The translations under genes and the position numbers were made by a program. Of a stretch of 64,000 bases of DNA, positions 55,378-63,449 are shown one piece after another; position 1 is the first letter of the stretch; the number at the start of each line of letters is the position of its first letter. The DNA is from Clostridium algoriphilum (GTDB lineage: Bacteria; Bacillota; Clostridia; Clostridiales; Clostridiaceae). Under the pieces are notes generated by a model that was not told the DNA's origin, did not search any database, and worked only from the letters and a program-made list of their open reading frames with translations. The DNA lies in the NCBI RefSeq assembly GCF_020443705.1, contig NZ_JAIZZK010000017.1, forward strand, positions 1-64,000. Reading direction: 5' to 3'.

Positions 55378-56994
55378 TGCTTCCTCTGTTGCACTAATAA
55401 TTCCATCGCTGCTATAAGTAGCGCCGGAAACTGTATCTACGGTCGTTGATTGTGCTGAAATTATTTCAGAAATCACTATACTTTCTGCTCTTTCATAAAA
55501 ATCTGGTGTATCTTCATTTGATACTGTAGAAACATTAGTAATTTTATTATCTTTTACTGTAACTAAAATTTCAGTTGTACCTCCTCTAAAACCACTACCA
55601 GATCCTGTATAATTTCCATCCTTATAACTACTCGTTGTCGAAGTAGTTGCACTTTCACTGGTAACTGTATTATCACTTGAACTTTGTGAACTAACATCTG
55701 AGCTTACTGCATTAGTATCTGAATTCGTTGTATTAGTACTAGAATCCGTTGTAGTTGTATCTGCACTTGATGCTGCTTTAGTCGTGCTTGTGGAAGCTGT
55801 ACTTGTCGCTGTACTTGCTTCTGCTTTTGTTAATGCTTCCTCTGTTGCACTAATAATTCCTTCACTACTATAAGTTGCGCCAGAAACTGTGTCTACGGTC
55901 GTTGATTGTGCTGAAATTATTTCAGAAATTATTACACTTTCTGCTCTTTGATAAAAATCAGGTGTATCCTCATTTGATACAGTAGAAACATTAGTAATTT
56001 TATTATCTTTTATTGTGACTGAGGTTTCTGTTGTACCGCCTCTATACCCAGTACCTATTCCTGTATATGTTCCATCCTTATATTTTTGAGATGTGCTTGT
56101 TTTACTAGCACTTACAGAAACATTAGTAGTTGCAGTTAATCCACTTTGTGTTAATATTACTCCACCTAAGTTGTTAACAGCATAAAGTCCTACCATTGCT
56201 GCTATTGCTACAGAACTAGCTAGTTCAGGGCTTATATTCTCGCCAAGAACATTTACCTTAGTATTATTTCTTGGACATGTTTCAATGCACTTGAAACAGT
56301 TAATACAATCCCCACCACATATACTTTCAACTTTATAAAGAGGTAATGCCATTGAGCAACTATTTGTACATAATTTGCATTTTCCGCATTTATCACTTGA
56401 CTTTTTAATTTTAAGTATGCCTATTCTTGAGAATATATTGAATACAGCTCCTAAAGGGCATAAATATCTACAGAAAAACCTTTCTACAAAGAAAGCTCCT
56501 ACTGTTATTAAAAGTAACAGTATAAATCCAATACTATAATCAGATAATACCTGTGGAAAATCGCTTATTTGTGCAAAAGCGTCCCATGGACTTGTAGTTT
56601 CTAAAATTGTACTTCCCATTGTCCATACAACCACTATAAGTAATAGTAACACAATGTATTTAACATATTTTAAAGCAGCATCTGTTTTTTCGTTTACTCT
56701 AAAATTAACCTTGAATACATTCTTAGACAATAAATGAATAAAATCATTATAGGTTCCAAAAGCACAAACCCAACCGCAGAAAAATCTTCCAAGTACAATA
56801 GTTATAATAATAGCTGTTAGAAACTCAATTAGACTAGGAAAAGCTCCAATAAAATTAAAATTGCCTTTAATAATCATTCCATAAATGCTTTTAAATTCTG
56901 AAAATGCTAATATAAATAATCCTGGTGATAAAATGAATAAAATTAATTGTATTATATGTCTAAATATTTGTATTTTCTTTATCTTGTTTTTCAT
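55357..56994 (-). CDS. Membrane 4Fe-4S protein (NapH/RnfA-type) with two C-terminal FMN-binding domains
   Basis: 545 residues. About five to six membrane helices (12-32, 52-70, 110-130, 155-172, 258-280) carry NapH-like FFCGWVCAFG and FFCRYLCPLGA. Two 4Fe-4S motifs follow: CGKCKLCTNSC (203-213) and CINCFKCIETC (230-240). Outside the membrane are two near-identical FMN-binding domains (about 305-390 and 457-541), each with the flavinylation motif DTVSGAT (D368, D520), joined by a 65-residue Ser/Thr linker. This predicts electron flow from cytosolic donors through Fe-S to two covalent FMNs on the outside. ApbE is next door. Start: ATG after ATGAGGGGATGCAAGA. Confidence 0.9.
   Translation of the reverse strand: MKNKIKKIQIFRHIIQLILFILSPGLFILAFSEFKSIYGMIIKGNFNFIGAFPSLIEFLTAIIITIVLGRFFCGWVCAFGTYNDFIHLLSKNVFKVNFRVNEKTDAALKYVKYIVLLLLIVVVWTMGSTILETTSPWDAFAQISDFPQVLSDYSIGFILLLLITVGAFFVERFFCRYLCPLGAVFNIFSRIGILKIKKSSDKCGKCKLCTNSCSMALPLYKVESICGGDCINCFKCIETCPRNNTKVNVLGENISPELASSVAIAAMVGLYAVNNLGGVILTQSGLTATTNVSVSASKTSTSQKYKDGTYTGIGTGYRGGTTETSVTIKDNKITNVSTVSNEDTPDFYQRAESVIISEIISAQSTTVDTVSGATYSSEGIISATEEALTKAEASTATSTASTSTTKAASSADTTTTDSSTNTTNSDTNAVSSDVSSQSSSDNTVTSESATTSTTSSYKDGNYTGSGSGFRGGTTEILVTVKDNKITNVSTVSNEDTPDFYERAESIVISEIISAQSTTVDTVSGATYSSDGIISATEEALSQAKA
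55372..56082 (-). repeat. Duplicated FMN-binding domain (two ~255-bp direct repeats)
   Basis: The DNA for domain 1 (about 55825-56082) and domain 2 (about 55372-55626) is strongly similar, for example NKITNVSTVSNEDTPDFY and IISAQSTTVDTVSGATYSS occur in both. The linker between is Ser/Thr/Ala-rich and repetitive. The low divergence implies recent duplication or gene conversion. Confidence 0.9.
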
Positions 56995-57015
56995 TCTTGC
57001 ATCCCCTCATAAATC

Positions 57016-58059
57016 CTATTTTTTATATACAAAATCATTACTCGTAATTTTAAAGTTTTCTCTCATACCCGATGTAATATAAACTTCTTTACTTTTAGTT
57101 ATAAATATTGCATCTACACCCTTTATTTCTTCTATTAACTTAACAGCCTCATGTATTCCCATAATATATACACCTGTCGATAATCCATCTCCATCAATAG
57201 AATTATTTGAGATTATTGTAGCACTTATAATATCACCCTCAGAAGGATACCCCGTACCGGGATTTATAATATGGTGAAATCTTTTTCCATCCTGCTCAAA
57301 ATATCTTTCATAATTTCCTGAAGTAACTACAGATTTATTAACTACGCTTATAGTTAAAGCAAATTCCCCACGAGCCTTAATTGGATCTTGAATTCCAACG
57401 CTCCACGGTGTTCCATCCTCTTTTGTGCCAATGACTAATATGTTTCCCCCAAGATTTATGAGAGCACTCTTAACTCCATTTTTAAGTATTATGTTTTTCA
57501 CTTCATCTGCTGCATACCCTTTCGCAATACCTCCAACATCCACTTCTTGATTTTTATTTTTCAGAAAGATAGAACTATTATCTTTATCTATTACTATATC
57601 CTTGTAGTTTACAAATTTGAGCTTCTCCTTTATTTCATTAATTCCCGGAATCTTTTGACCAACCTTTCCAATACCCCATAAACCAACTATAGGTCTAATG
57701 GTTATATCAAAAGATCCTTTGGAAATGGAGCAATATTCTATAGCCTTTTTTATAACATAAAAAGTATCTTTGCTAACAGTTTGCGGATCTTTTCCAGCAT
57801 TTTTATTAATTTTTGAGATTTCACTAAACTCTTTGAAGACAGACATTTTATTATCTATTTCACGAATTTTTTTAATTGATTGTTCAACAGCTTTATTTGC
57901 ATTTTTGCCGTGTACTTTTAATTGATTGTAAGTTCCAAGCGAATAAAATTCTTCAACAACACTAGATTGTTTACTATTTTCAGTTACAAATATTATAATT
58001 AAAACAATACCTATTAGTAGTGATATTACAAATAATGCATTCTCCATAGTAATCACCAT
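57016..58059 (-). CDS. apbE: FAD:protein FMN transferase ApbE
   Basis: About 347 residues with an N-terminal membrane anchor (about 5-24, FVISLLIGIVLIIIFVTE). ApbE motifs include SLGTYNQLKVHG, VDVGGIAKGYAADEVKNIIL, ALINLGGNILVIG, WSVGIQDPIKARGEF, SVVTSGNYERYF, HHIINPGTGYPSEGDI and GDGLSTGVYIMG. It attaches FMN from FAD to a Thr in the D-x-[ST]-G-A-[ST] motif on extracytoplasmic proteins; its target here is clearly the double-domain protein 21 bases downstream. The frame can begin at GTG 58068, but ATG 58059 has GAGGGG at good spacing. Confidence 0.95.
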   Translation of the reverse strand: MVITMENALFVISLLIGIVLIIIFVTENSKQSSVVEEFYSLGTYNQLKVHGKNANKAVEQSIKKIREIDNKMSVFKEFSEISKINKNAGKDPQTVSKDTFYVIKKAIEYCSISKGSFDITIRPIVGLWGIGKVGQKIPGINEIKEKLKFVNYKDIVIDKDNSSIFLKNKNQEVDVGGIAKGYAADEVKNIILKNGVKSALINLGGNILVIGTKEDGTPWSVGIQDPIKARGEFALTISVVNKSVVTSGNYERYFEQDGKRFHHIINPGTGYPSEGDIISATIISNNSIDGDGLSTGVYIMGIHEAVKLIEEIKGVDAIFITKSKEVYITSGMRENFKITSNDFVYKK

Positions 58060-58068
58060 GTCTATCAC

Positions 58069-58476
58069 CCCTCTCTAAAACAACTTTAATTTTTAATAAA
58101 TTAATCTTACATTTCTATAATATATAATAAAACTTAAACTAACCTTAGAATTTGCTGAATATTTGCTGAGAAAAATGTTAACAATTACCTAACTATCATG
58201 TTACATAGTATCTACTCCTTAAACTAACCTACTTCTATTTGATTATGGTTCTAATCAAGAATAATCCATTTAGTTACTTTCTATGTATTTATAATATCAA
58301 ACAACTATCTATCAAATATCAAAAAATTATGTGATTTGTGTATTATTTTTATTATCTTACATTCCACTAAAAACCAATAAAAAGAACACTCAATCCATGA
58401 AAGATTGAATGTTCTTTTTAATAACTATATAAAATGGGTGCTTTATAGTCCCTCTGCAAAGTTTTGGTATTATATT
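58069..58476. other. Intergenic region with one terminator
   Basis: A 408-base AT-rich gap upstream of apbE. Apart from the terminator at 58381-58419 no gene or RNA is visible; it must hold the promoter of apbE and its partner. Confidence 0.45.
58381..58419 (-). terminator. Terminator of the two small membrane genes
   Basis: Stem AAAGAACATTCAATC / GATTGAGTGTTCTTT on the minus strand, followed by TT and A/T sequence; A-rich on the other side, so it may act both ways. Confidence 0.82.
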
Positions 58477-58785
58477 TTACTTCGAGTTAATATTATTTAA
58501 TAAAATTATAATTTCTCCAAACCCAACAAATAAAATTCCACTTAAAAATGAAGATACCATAATTACAATTCCATATACCCATCTTAGTGGATTTGGATTT
58601 GATAGTACACTACTTGTAGGCACTGTTAATAAAGCTCCAATAGCTAAACCAGCTACGATGCCTACAGCCATTATGATCCACCCTACTAATTTTAGTGTAA
58701 TGCCTATTGAATTCTTTTTAATATTTACTTCAGTAATATCTGCTGTTGTTTTTTTAATTTCTAAGATTTCATTAAGCTTACTCAT
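58477..58785 (-). CDS. Small hypothetical membrane protein, 102 aa
   Basis: A short cytoplasmic N-terminus (MSKLNEILEIKKTTADITEV) is followed by two hydrophobic segments: about 29-52 (ITLKLVGWIIMAVGIVAGLA) and 69-96 (WVYGIVIMVSSFLSGILFVG). No recognised domain. Start: ATG after GAAGGAGAAATAATAT. It begins 3 bases after the stop of the 61-residue membrane gene, so the two are co-translated. Confidence 0.65.
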   Translation of the reverse strand: MSKLNEILEIKKTTADITEVNIKKNSIGITLKLVGWIIMAVGIVAGLAIGALLTVPTSSVLSNPNPLRWVYGIVIMVSSFLSGILFVGFGEIIILLNNINSK

Positions 58786-58788
58786 ATA

Positions 58789-58974
58789 TTATTTCTCCTT
58801 CTGATTTGAATATAGTGTTATAAAAAATATAAATAAACATATCACTCCAACTAAATAAAAGATTCCAAACACTTTACTAATTCCATCTGCATTTATAAAT
58901 GTATAGTAAATTTCAGATAATATCATTAAAAATGTTCCAACTGATGCAATTAATGTTGCTGTTTTTAGTTTCAA
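58789..58974 (-). CDS. Small hypothetical membrane protein, 61 aa
   Basis: Two membrane segments (about 5-27 TATLIASVGTFLMILSEIYY and 34-55 VFGIFYLVGVICLFIFFITL) and a short basic tail. Start is TTG after GGGAGATGATTAAGT. First gene of a two-gene unit with the 102-residue membrane protein. Function unknown. Confidence 0.6.
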   Translation of the reverse strand: MKLKTATLIASVGTFLMILSEIYYTFINADGISKVFGIFYLVGVICLFIFFITLYSNQKEK

Positions 58975-59276
58975 ACTTAATCATCTCCCATAATTTGTTG
59001 TATTTGTAATAATCAATTCTATATGTATATTAAAAATCCTTTAATTAAATAAAAAGTTAATCTTATTTAGCTCACTTGTTTAATATACACAATTTTAATT
59101 ATATATGCTATAATTGTAATATTTACAACTATAAAGGTATATTTTGTATTAAAAGATATATTTAGAAATAATAAACTGATATATTGTTTTATTATTATAC
59201 AAAATCAACTTAAATTTTTAAGTTATCAATATTACTCTACAAAAACGTGATGATTATATAAAAGGAGATGATATAA
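58975..59276. promoter_or_regulatory. Divergent intergenic region with a TTGTAA-TAT-TTACAA dyad
   Basis: A 302-base AT-rich gap between the small membrane genes (minus) and the DUF1048-like gene (plus). A perfect dyad TTGTAATATTTACAA lies at 59114-59128 and could be a repressor site. Otherwise no gene is seen. Confidence 0.45.
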
Positions 59277-59948
59277 ATTATTAATACAAAATCATTAATA
59301 AATGAATTAAATAAAACAGCTAAAAACTTAACTCTAAAAAATAAAAAAACATTTGATGACATTGTAATATTTATATTAACATCAAATATAAAAAAAACAG
59401 ATGCCGAGGAGTTTCTTCAACAGATACTAATCAGCTTTTTTAATGCCGAAAATCAACATGAAAATATTGAAACAGTTCTAGGAACACCCGATATTAAACA
59501 TTACTGCGAGGAAATAGTAAGTACTTATAAATCAGGCTATAGTTACGTGTCACTTTGCAGCGAATATATTATGTATTCAGGAATATTCATAATAATATTA
59601 ACTTTTATAAACTATCTAACTCAGAATCTAACTACATTTATAACATACGGTAATTATAATTTTACATATTATCTAAACTTTAATTCAGAATTGGTTTTTG
59701 AATTTTTATGTGTAGTTCCTACCGTAGTTATTATTATGCTTTATGTTAATAAAAGCAATTTAAAGGAAACTGTTAGAGAATATAAAACAAAAAAAGTCTT
59801 GAATTTATATATTTTTTGTATTTTATGGGTTTGTATAACTATAGCATATTCATTTTTTATAGGTAATAATATATTATTTCGGTTAAATATAATTATGATT
59901 TCTATTATTGGGTTTATTTTATATTTGATTGGTAGTTTTTTTTCATAA
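59277..59948 (+). CDS. Membrane protein with an N-terminal DUF1048/HAAS-like domain and an apparent ATT start
   Basis: A continuous frame of 223 codons. Residues about 1-90 (ELNKTAKNLTLKNKKTFDDI, KKTDAEEFLQQILISFFNAE, TVLGTPDIKHYCEEIVSTYK) match the helical HAAS/DUF1048 pattern. Four membrane helices follow (about 100-120, 139-157, 175-193, 200-220). No ATG, GTG or TTG occurs in frame before GTG 59547, which would delete the whole domain. A good AAAGGAG (59261-59267) lies 9 bases before ATT 59277; an ATG at 59268 in the same frame is cut off by TAA two codons later. Either ATT initiates, or a nonsense mutation has just broken the gene. HAAS proteins usually pair with a PadR regulator; none is adjacent. 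Confidence 0.6.
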   Translation: MINTKSLINELNKTAKNLTLKNKKTFDDIVIFILTSNIKKTDAEEFLQQILISFFNAENQHENIETVLGTPDIKHYCEEIVSTYKSGYSYVSLCSEYIMYSGIFIIILTFINYLTQNLTTFITYGNYNFTYYLNFNSELVFEFLCVVPTVVIIMLYVNKSNLKETVREYKTKKVLNLYIFCILWVCITIAYSFFIGNNILFRLNIIMISIIGFILYLIGSFFS

Positions 59949-60048
59949 AGATATGCCTTATATGGTGGAGTATACAATGTTAGTTTTAATCTAACTAGTA
60001 ATAACTATGTTTATTCCTTCATATATTGTATAAACAGGAGGGGATAAG

Positions 60049-61218
60049 GTGAGCAATGAAGATATAAATTCTAAAATTGTTAAAAACAAGATAAGAAATT
60101 TAAAATTAAATATTTTTAAATATATTAGAAATAATAGTAATATAAGAATATTCTTTTCTGTTTTCACATTACTTATTATTTTATTGTTAGGTTTTATTTT
60201 GCCTAAAAGTGCTATGGCAGATAGTGAAAAAAGTAATATAAATTACTTTTATGTTACCGTGATTAATAATGCTTTACCAATGATTAAATGTTCTAGCAAA
60301 GAATCACCCTCTGCTATCAATGTAAATAGCATAAACTCACCAACTTTATCATTTTTTGGAATTGATATGATAAATCCCATATCTATAATAGTAACTGAAA
60401 TTGCATATCTTGATAAAGATAAAGTTAGTGCTGATGTAAATAATGCTAGCAATGCTGAAAGAAATTCAAATGAATTTAGTATTAATCCCTTTGACTTGGG
60501 AGATAATCAAGTAATTAAGTCTGTAGCTAAAGTTAATGACTCTAATGTGATATCCGCCATCTATAATCCTGCCTTAAAGGGAACCCTAAATAAAGCTAAA
60601 CCACGAGTGCTAATATATCATTCTCATACCTCAGAGGCTTATGCCATATCAGACAAAGATACATCTAAAACTAATAGTAGTTCGGATCAAACAAGAAATG
60701 TATGTGCTGTAGGCGATGTATTAGCCAGCGACCTTGAAAAAAATTATGGTATTTCTGTTATACATGATAAGGCTGTAAATGATAAACCAGATTATACTAA
60801 AGCTTACAAAAATTCTAGTGTTACTTTAGATAAATATCTAAAGACGTATGAAAAATTCGATTTAATTATTGATTTACATAGAGATAGCGTTGAAGATAAA
60901 AATGCAGTTACCTCTAAAATAAATGGTGCCAATGTTGCCCAATTTAGCTTTGTAGTAACAGATAAAAACCCTAAATATGCAAAACAGAAGAAATTAATAA
61001 ATTCAATGATTGGAGTATCAAATAAATTATATCCAGGTCTTTTAAGAAGCCAACCAATTATTACTTATCACTGGGGAATTGGTTTTTATAGTCAAAACAA
61101 AAGTGATAATGCAATGCTAATTGAAGTAGGCACATATACGAATACAGTTTCTGAAGTAAAAAATACTGCTCAGTATCTATCTAGAATCATTGCAGAGCAA
61201 TTAAACGGTAAAAAATGA
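60049..61218 (+). CDS. spoIIP: Stage II sporulation protein P (SpoIIP)
   Basis: A 389-residue cell-wall amidase/endopeptidase of the DMP complex that thins septal peptidoglycan for engulfment. It has an N-terminal membrane anchor (about 32-52, FFSVFTLLIILLLGFILPKS) and a catalytic domain with PRVLIYHSHTSEAYAISDK, TRNVCAVGDVLASDLEKNYG, FDLIIDLHRDSVED, and MLIEVGTYTNTVSE. The His and Asp/Glu residues of the zinc site are visible. Start is GTG after AGGAGGGGATAAG. Not next to gpr as in Bacillus, so it may be an additional copy. A terminator follows. Confidence 0.92.
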   Translation: MSNEDINSKIVKNKIRNLKLNIFKYIRNNSNIRIFFSVFTLLIILLLGFILPKSAMADSEKSNINYFYVTVINNALPMIKCSSKESPSAINVNSINSPTLSFFGIDMINPISIIVTEIAYLDKDKVSADVNNASNAERNSNEFSINPFDLGDNQVIKSVAKVNDSNVISAIYNPALKGTLNKAKPRVLIYHSHTSEAYAISDKDTSKTNSSSDQTRNVCAVGDVLASDLEKNYGISVIHDKAVNDKPDYTKAYKNSSVTLDKYLKTYEKFDLIIDLHRDSVEDKNAVTSKINGANVAQFSFVVTDKNPKYAKQKKLINSMIGVSNKLYPGLLRSQPIITYHWGIGFYSQNKSDNAMLIEVGTYTNTVSEVKNTAQYLSRIIAEQLNGKK

Positions 61219-61221
61219 ATA

Positions 61222-61265
61222 AGGGTAGGCACTTTGAATTGTCAATGGTGCCTGTCCTTTTTTTT
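61222..61265 (+). terminator. Terminator of spoIIP
   Basis: AGGGTAGGCAC / GTGCCTGTCCT with a 15-base loop, followed by eight T. Confidence 0.9.
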
Positions 61266-61318
61266 GTATTTTTACAATATAACCTTAAATATATTAGAAC
61301 TTACATACAATTTTTTAC

Positions 61319-62122
61319 TTATATTTTATCCACCAACCTTATAGGCATGTACCCTTTCTTCATTAATTTACTTTTAGATCGTACATCTTTTCTTGCAACT
61401 GGTATTGGCTCATAAGGTGATACTGTTGATATATTCTGTTCATATACGTTTAGATTATTACTGTTTTTCTCATCAGAATTTATATACAACATAATATGTC
61501 CCTTGCCCTTCCCATCATCTAAAAGTAAAGCATCTGTAGGCCTCAAATCATCCCAGGAAACTCGGCATACATATTTATTTCCTATTTTATTTCGATTTTT
61601 AATATCATTATAAAGAGAAAGAGTAGTCTGCCTCGTTATGCCCCAAGCTGTACTAACTAAACCAGAACAGTCATTACCATATAGTATCTTACTGTTATTA
61701 ATTTTAGATAAAAAATTATCCGGAGATGACGCCTGATATAAACCCATACTATATGGAACCCCAGTATAAGTTTTCCCTTTAATAAAAGTAAAATTACAAC
61801 TCTTATCTCTTAAATTATAATCGGGGATCCATTTTACTTCGGTCATTGCCTTTGCTCTGTTAAGAATCTCTTCCTTTAAAACATTAGACTTACTTCCATC
61901 TTTAGTTTTGACTTTAGTGATATTAGAACCTACTTTTGTGTTATAAGTTATGTCGTTATCACTTAAAGTAAAAGACGAAGTTTTAGCTACATTCTCTAGC
62001 TTCTCTAGCTTTGTACTTTTAATATTGGAGTTATGTACAGTTATAACTATACTAAAAACAAATAGGAACAAAACTGTTACAATAAATATATCTGATGTTT
62101 TTCTGATACCTTTGGTTTTCAT
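61319..62122 (-). CDS. Membrane-anchored NlpC/P60-like putative cell-wall hydrolase
   Basis: A 267-residue protein with an N-terminal membrane segment (about 12-28, FIVTVLFLFVFSIVITVH) and an outer domain. Papain-like amidase features: Cys in YGNDCSGLVSTAWGI (about 150-164), His in GKGHIMLYINSDE (about 208-220) and a polar residue in NVYEQNIST. Preceding KGKTYTGVPYSMGLYQASSP suits an NlpC/P60-type wall peptidase. It is convergent with spoIIP, so a role in spore-wall or septal peptidoglycan turnover is possible. Start: ATG after GGTGGTGAAATAAAC. Confidence 0.75.
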   Translation of the reverse strand: MKTKGIRKTSDIFIVTVLFLFVFSIVITVHNSNIKSTKLEKLENVAKTSSFTLSDNDITYNTKVGSNITKVKTKDGSKSNVLKEEILNRAKAMTEVKWIPDYNLRDKSCNFTFIKGKTYTGVPYSMGLYQASSPDNFLSKINNSKILYGNDCSGLVSTAWGITRQTTLSLYNDIKNRNKIGNKYVCRVSWDDLRPTDALLLDDGKGKGHIMLYINSDEKNSNNLNVYEQNISTVSPYEPIPVARKDVRSKSKLMKKGYMPIRLVDKI

Positions 62123-62299
62123 GTTTATTTCACCACCACTTTTAATATTATGCCATATGTTATAAAATATTCCAAATACGAGGAAATAAATATAGAATAT
62201 AATATGAGATAAATTACTTGATACCCCTTTATAATGATGTTAATATAGTATAACAATGTATTATTATAATTTTAAAATTAAACAGAGTGGAGTGATAAT

Positions 62300-62686
62300 A
62301 TGGAATTTAATTTTGATAAGAACTTAAACTTTTCTACAGAAATGACTGTAAGTAGCAGTGACACAGCAAATTCTTATGGGTCCGGAAATTTAGATGTTTA
62401 TGCTACTCCAGCTATGACCGCTCTTATGGAAAATGCAGCAATGAATTGCGTTCAACAAAAGCTACCTGATGGTTTTACAACAGTTGGTTTTGAGCTTAGT
62501 GTTAAACACATGAAAGCAACACCTATTGGTGTAAAAGTTAGAGCTGAAGCACTACTTGAAAAAACAGAAGGAAAAAAATTGTTTTTCAAAGTAGAAGCCT
62601 TTGACGACTTGGGCAAAATAGGTGAAGGAACCCATATAAGGTACATAGTTAATTCAGAAGATTTTGTAAAAAAAACAGTACGTTAA
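62300..62686 (+). CDS. Thioesterase-superfamily hot-dog protein (FlK-like)
   Basis: A 128-residue hot-dog-fold protein. It matches the fluoroacetyl-CoA thioesterase FlK family pattern: VYATPAMTALMENAAMNCVQ (with the Thr and Glu of the active site), TVGFELSVKHMKATPIGVKV with the His, and GKIGEGTHIRYIVNSEDF. In most bacteria these proteins are housekeeping acyl-CoA thioesterases of unknown substrate. Start: ATG after GGAGTGATAAT. Monocistronic with a terminator 20 bases downstream. Confidence 0.9.
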   Translation: MEFNFDKNLNFSTEMTVSSSDTANSYGSGNLDVYATPAMTALMENAAMNCVQQKLPDGFTTVGFELSVKHMKATPIGVKVRAEALLEKTEGKKLFFKVEAFDDLGKIGEGTHIRYIVNSEDFVKKTVR

Positions 62687-62708
62687 AATTTTTTACTGTG
62701 CAGAAGAG

Positions 62709-62737
62709 GACTGCAGTTAATAATGCAGTCTTTTTTA
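62709..62737 (+). terminator. Terminator of the thioesterase gene
   Basis: GACTGCA / TGCAGTC with an 8-base loop followed by TTTTTT. Confidence 0.9.
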
Positions 62738-63013
62738 GGTTAAAAATAACTTCACTACCTCACTCTGTAAAAATTTTCCTGATATATAGTCTTCTATAGC
62801 TAGCTCTTTTAATTCATTTGAATATTTTTTACATGTTCTCGATTCTTTTAATCCATCTATTCCATATTTGCTATACTTATATTTCCAATCATAAAAAGCA
62901 TACTCACTAATACTATATTTAGTGAGAGTTTGCTGCATTGTCACATATCCATTCTCATATGCATCTAAGATTTTATACTTTCTTCTGTTATAGATTTAGT
63001 TCTTTTAGACATA
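62735..63013 (-). pseudogene. Transposase fragment, IS3-family OrfA-like
   Basis: The minus strand starts MSKRTKSITEE at ATG 63013 (ribosome site GGGGAG, 7 bases). A one-base frameshift near 62979 then leads into YKILDAYENGYVTMQQTLTK, YSISEYAFYDWKYKYSKYG and IDGLKESRTCKKY, the double helix-turn-helix beginning of IS3/IS150-type OrfA. The frame ends at 62735 after SEVVKLFLT. There is no OrfB with the DDE domain. It is a dead remnant inserted between the thioesterase and SASP genes. Confidence 0.75.
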
Positions 63014-63018
63014 AAAAT

Positions 63019-63076
63019 GCTCCCCTTTCAAGTACAGATTTTTATTATTTAATCTGTCTACTTTAAGGGGAGCATA
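63019..63076. repeat. Inverted repeat upstream of the transposase fragment
   Basis: ATGCTCCCCTT (63019-63029) and AAGGGGAGCAT (63066-63076), with a second inner pair ACAGAT / ATCTGT. It may be an IS-derived end or a terminator of the SASP gene; the ribosome site of the transposase lies inside it, so the hairpin could block transposase translation from outside transcripts. Confidence 0.55.
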
Positions 63077-63120
63077 TCAAAGTTTATTCTATAGGTACTA
63101 TTTAATTCAGAAAATTTTTA

Positions 63121-63309
63121 TTATAAGTTTTTTTCGTAGGACTCAACCATTTTTTTAACCATTTGTCCTCCTACAGAACCATTCTGTCTTGAGGTTAAAT
63201 CTCCGTTGTAACCATCGGTAAGATTTACTCCTACTTCCTTTGCAGCTTCCATCTTGAATTTGTTTAACCCAGCCTTTGCTTCTGGAACTAATACTCTGTT
63301 TCTTGACAT
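63121..63309 (-). CDS. Small acid-soluble spore protein, alpha/beta type
   Basis: A 62-residue SASP with the canonical blocks NRVLVPEAKAGLNKFKMEAA, the protease region KFKMEAAKEVG, GYNGDLTSRQNGSVGGQMVK and KMVESYEKNL. It saturates forespore DNA and is degraded at germination. The frame extends upstream to 63366, but ATG 63309 after GAGGAGGTTATTTAT is the true start. It lies 111 bases after spo0A and its terminator, on the same strand, so it has its own promoter, probably forespore-specific. Confidence 0.94.
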   Translation of the reverse strand: MSRNRVLVPEAKAGLNKFKMEAAKEVGVNLTDGYNGDLTSRQNGSVGGQMVKKMVESYEKNL

Positions 63310-63418
63310 ATAAATAACCTCCTCTATATTTTTGTTTATTTTTGTTTCTGATATTATCTTGCGCATTATTTAAAATAATACTCATAGAAATTAATGGTTA
63401 TTTAGTTATAATTTAAAA

Positions 63419-63447
63419 AAATAAGCACCCTCATAAGAGTGCTTATT
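63419..63447 (-). terminator. Terminator of spo0A
   Basis: AATAAGCACTCTTA / GGGTGCTTATT followed by TTTTT on the minus strand, directly after the spo0A stop. Confidence 0.9.
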
Positions 63448-63449
63448 AA

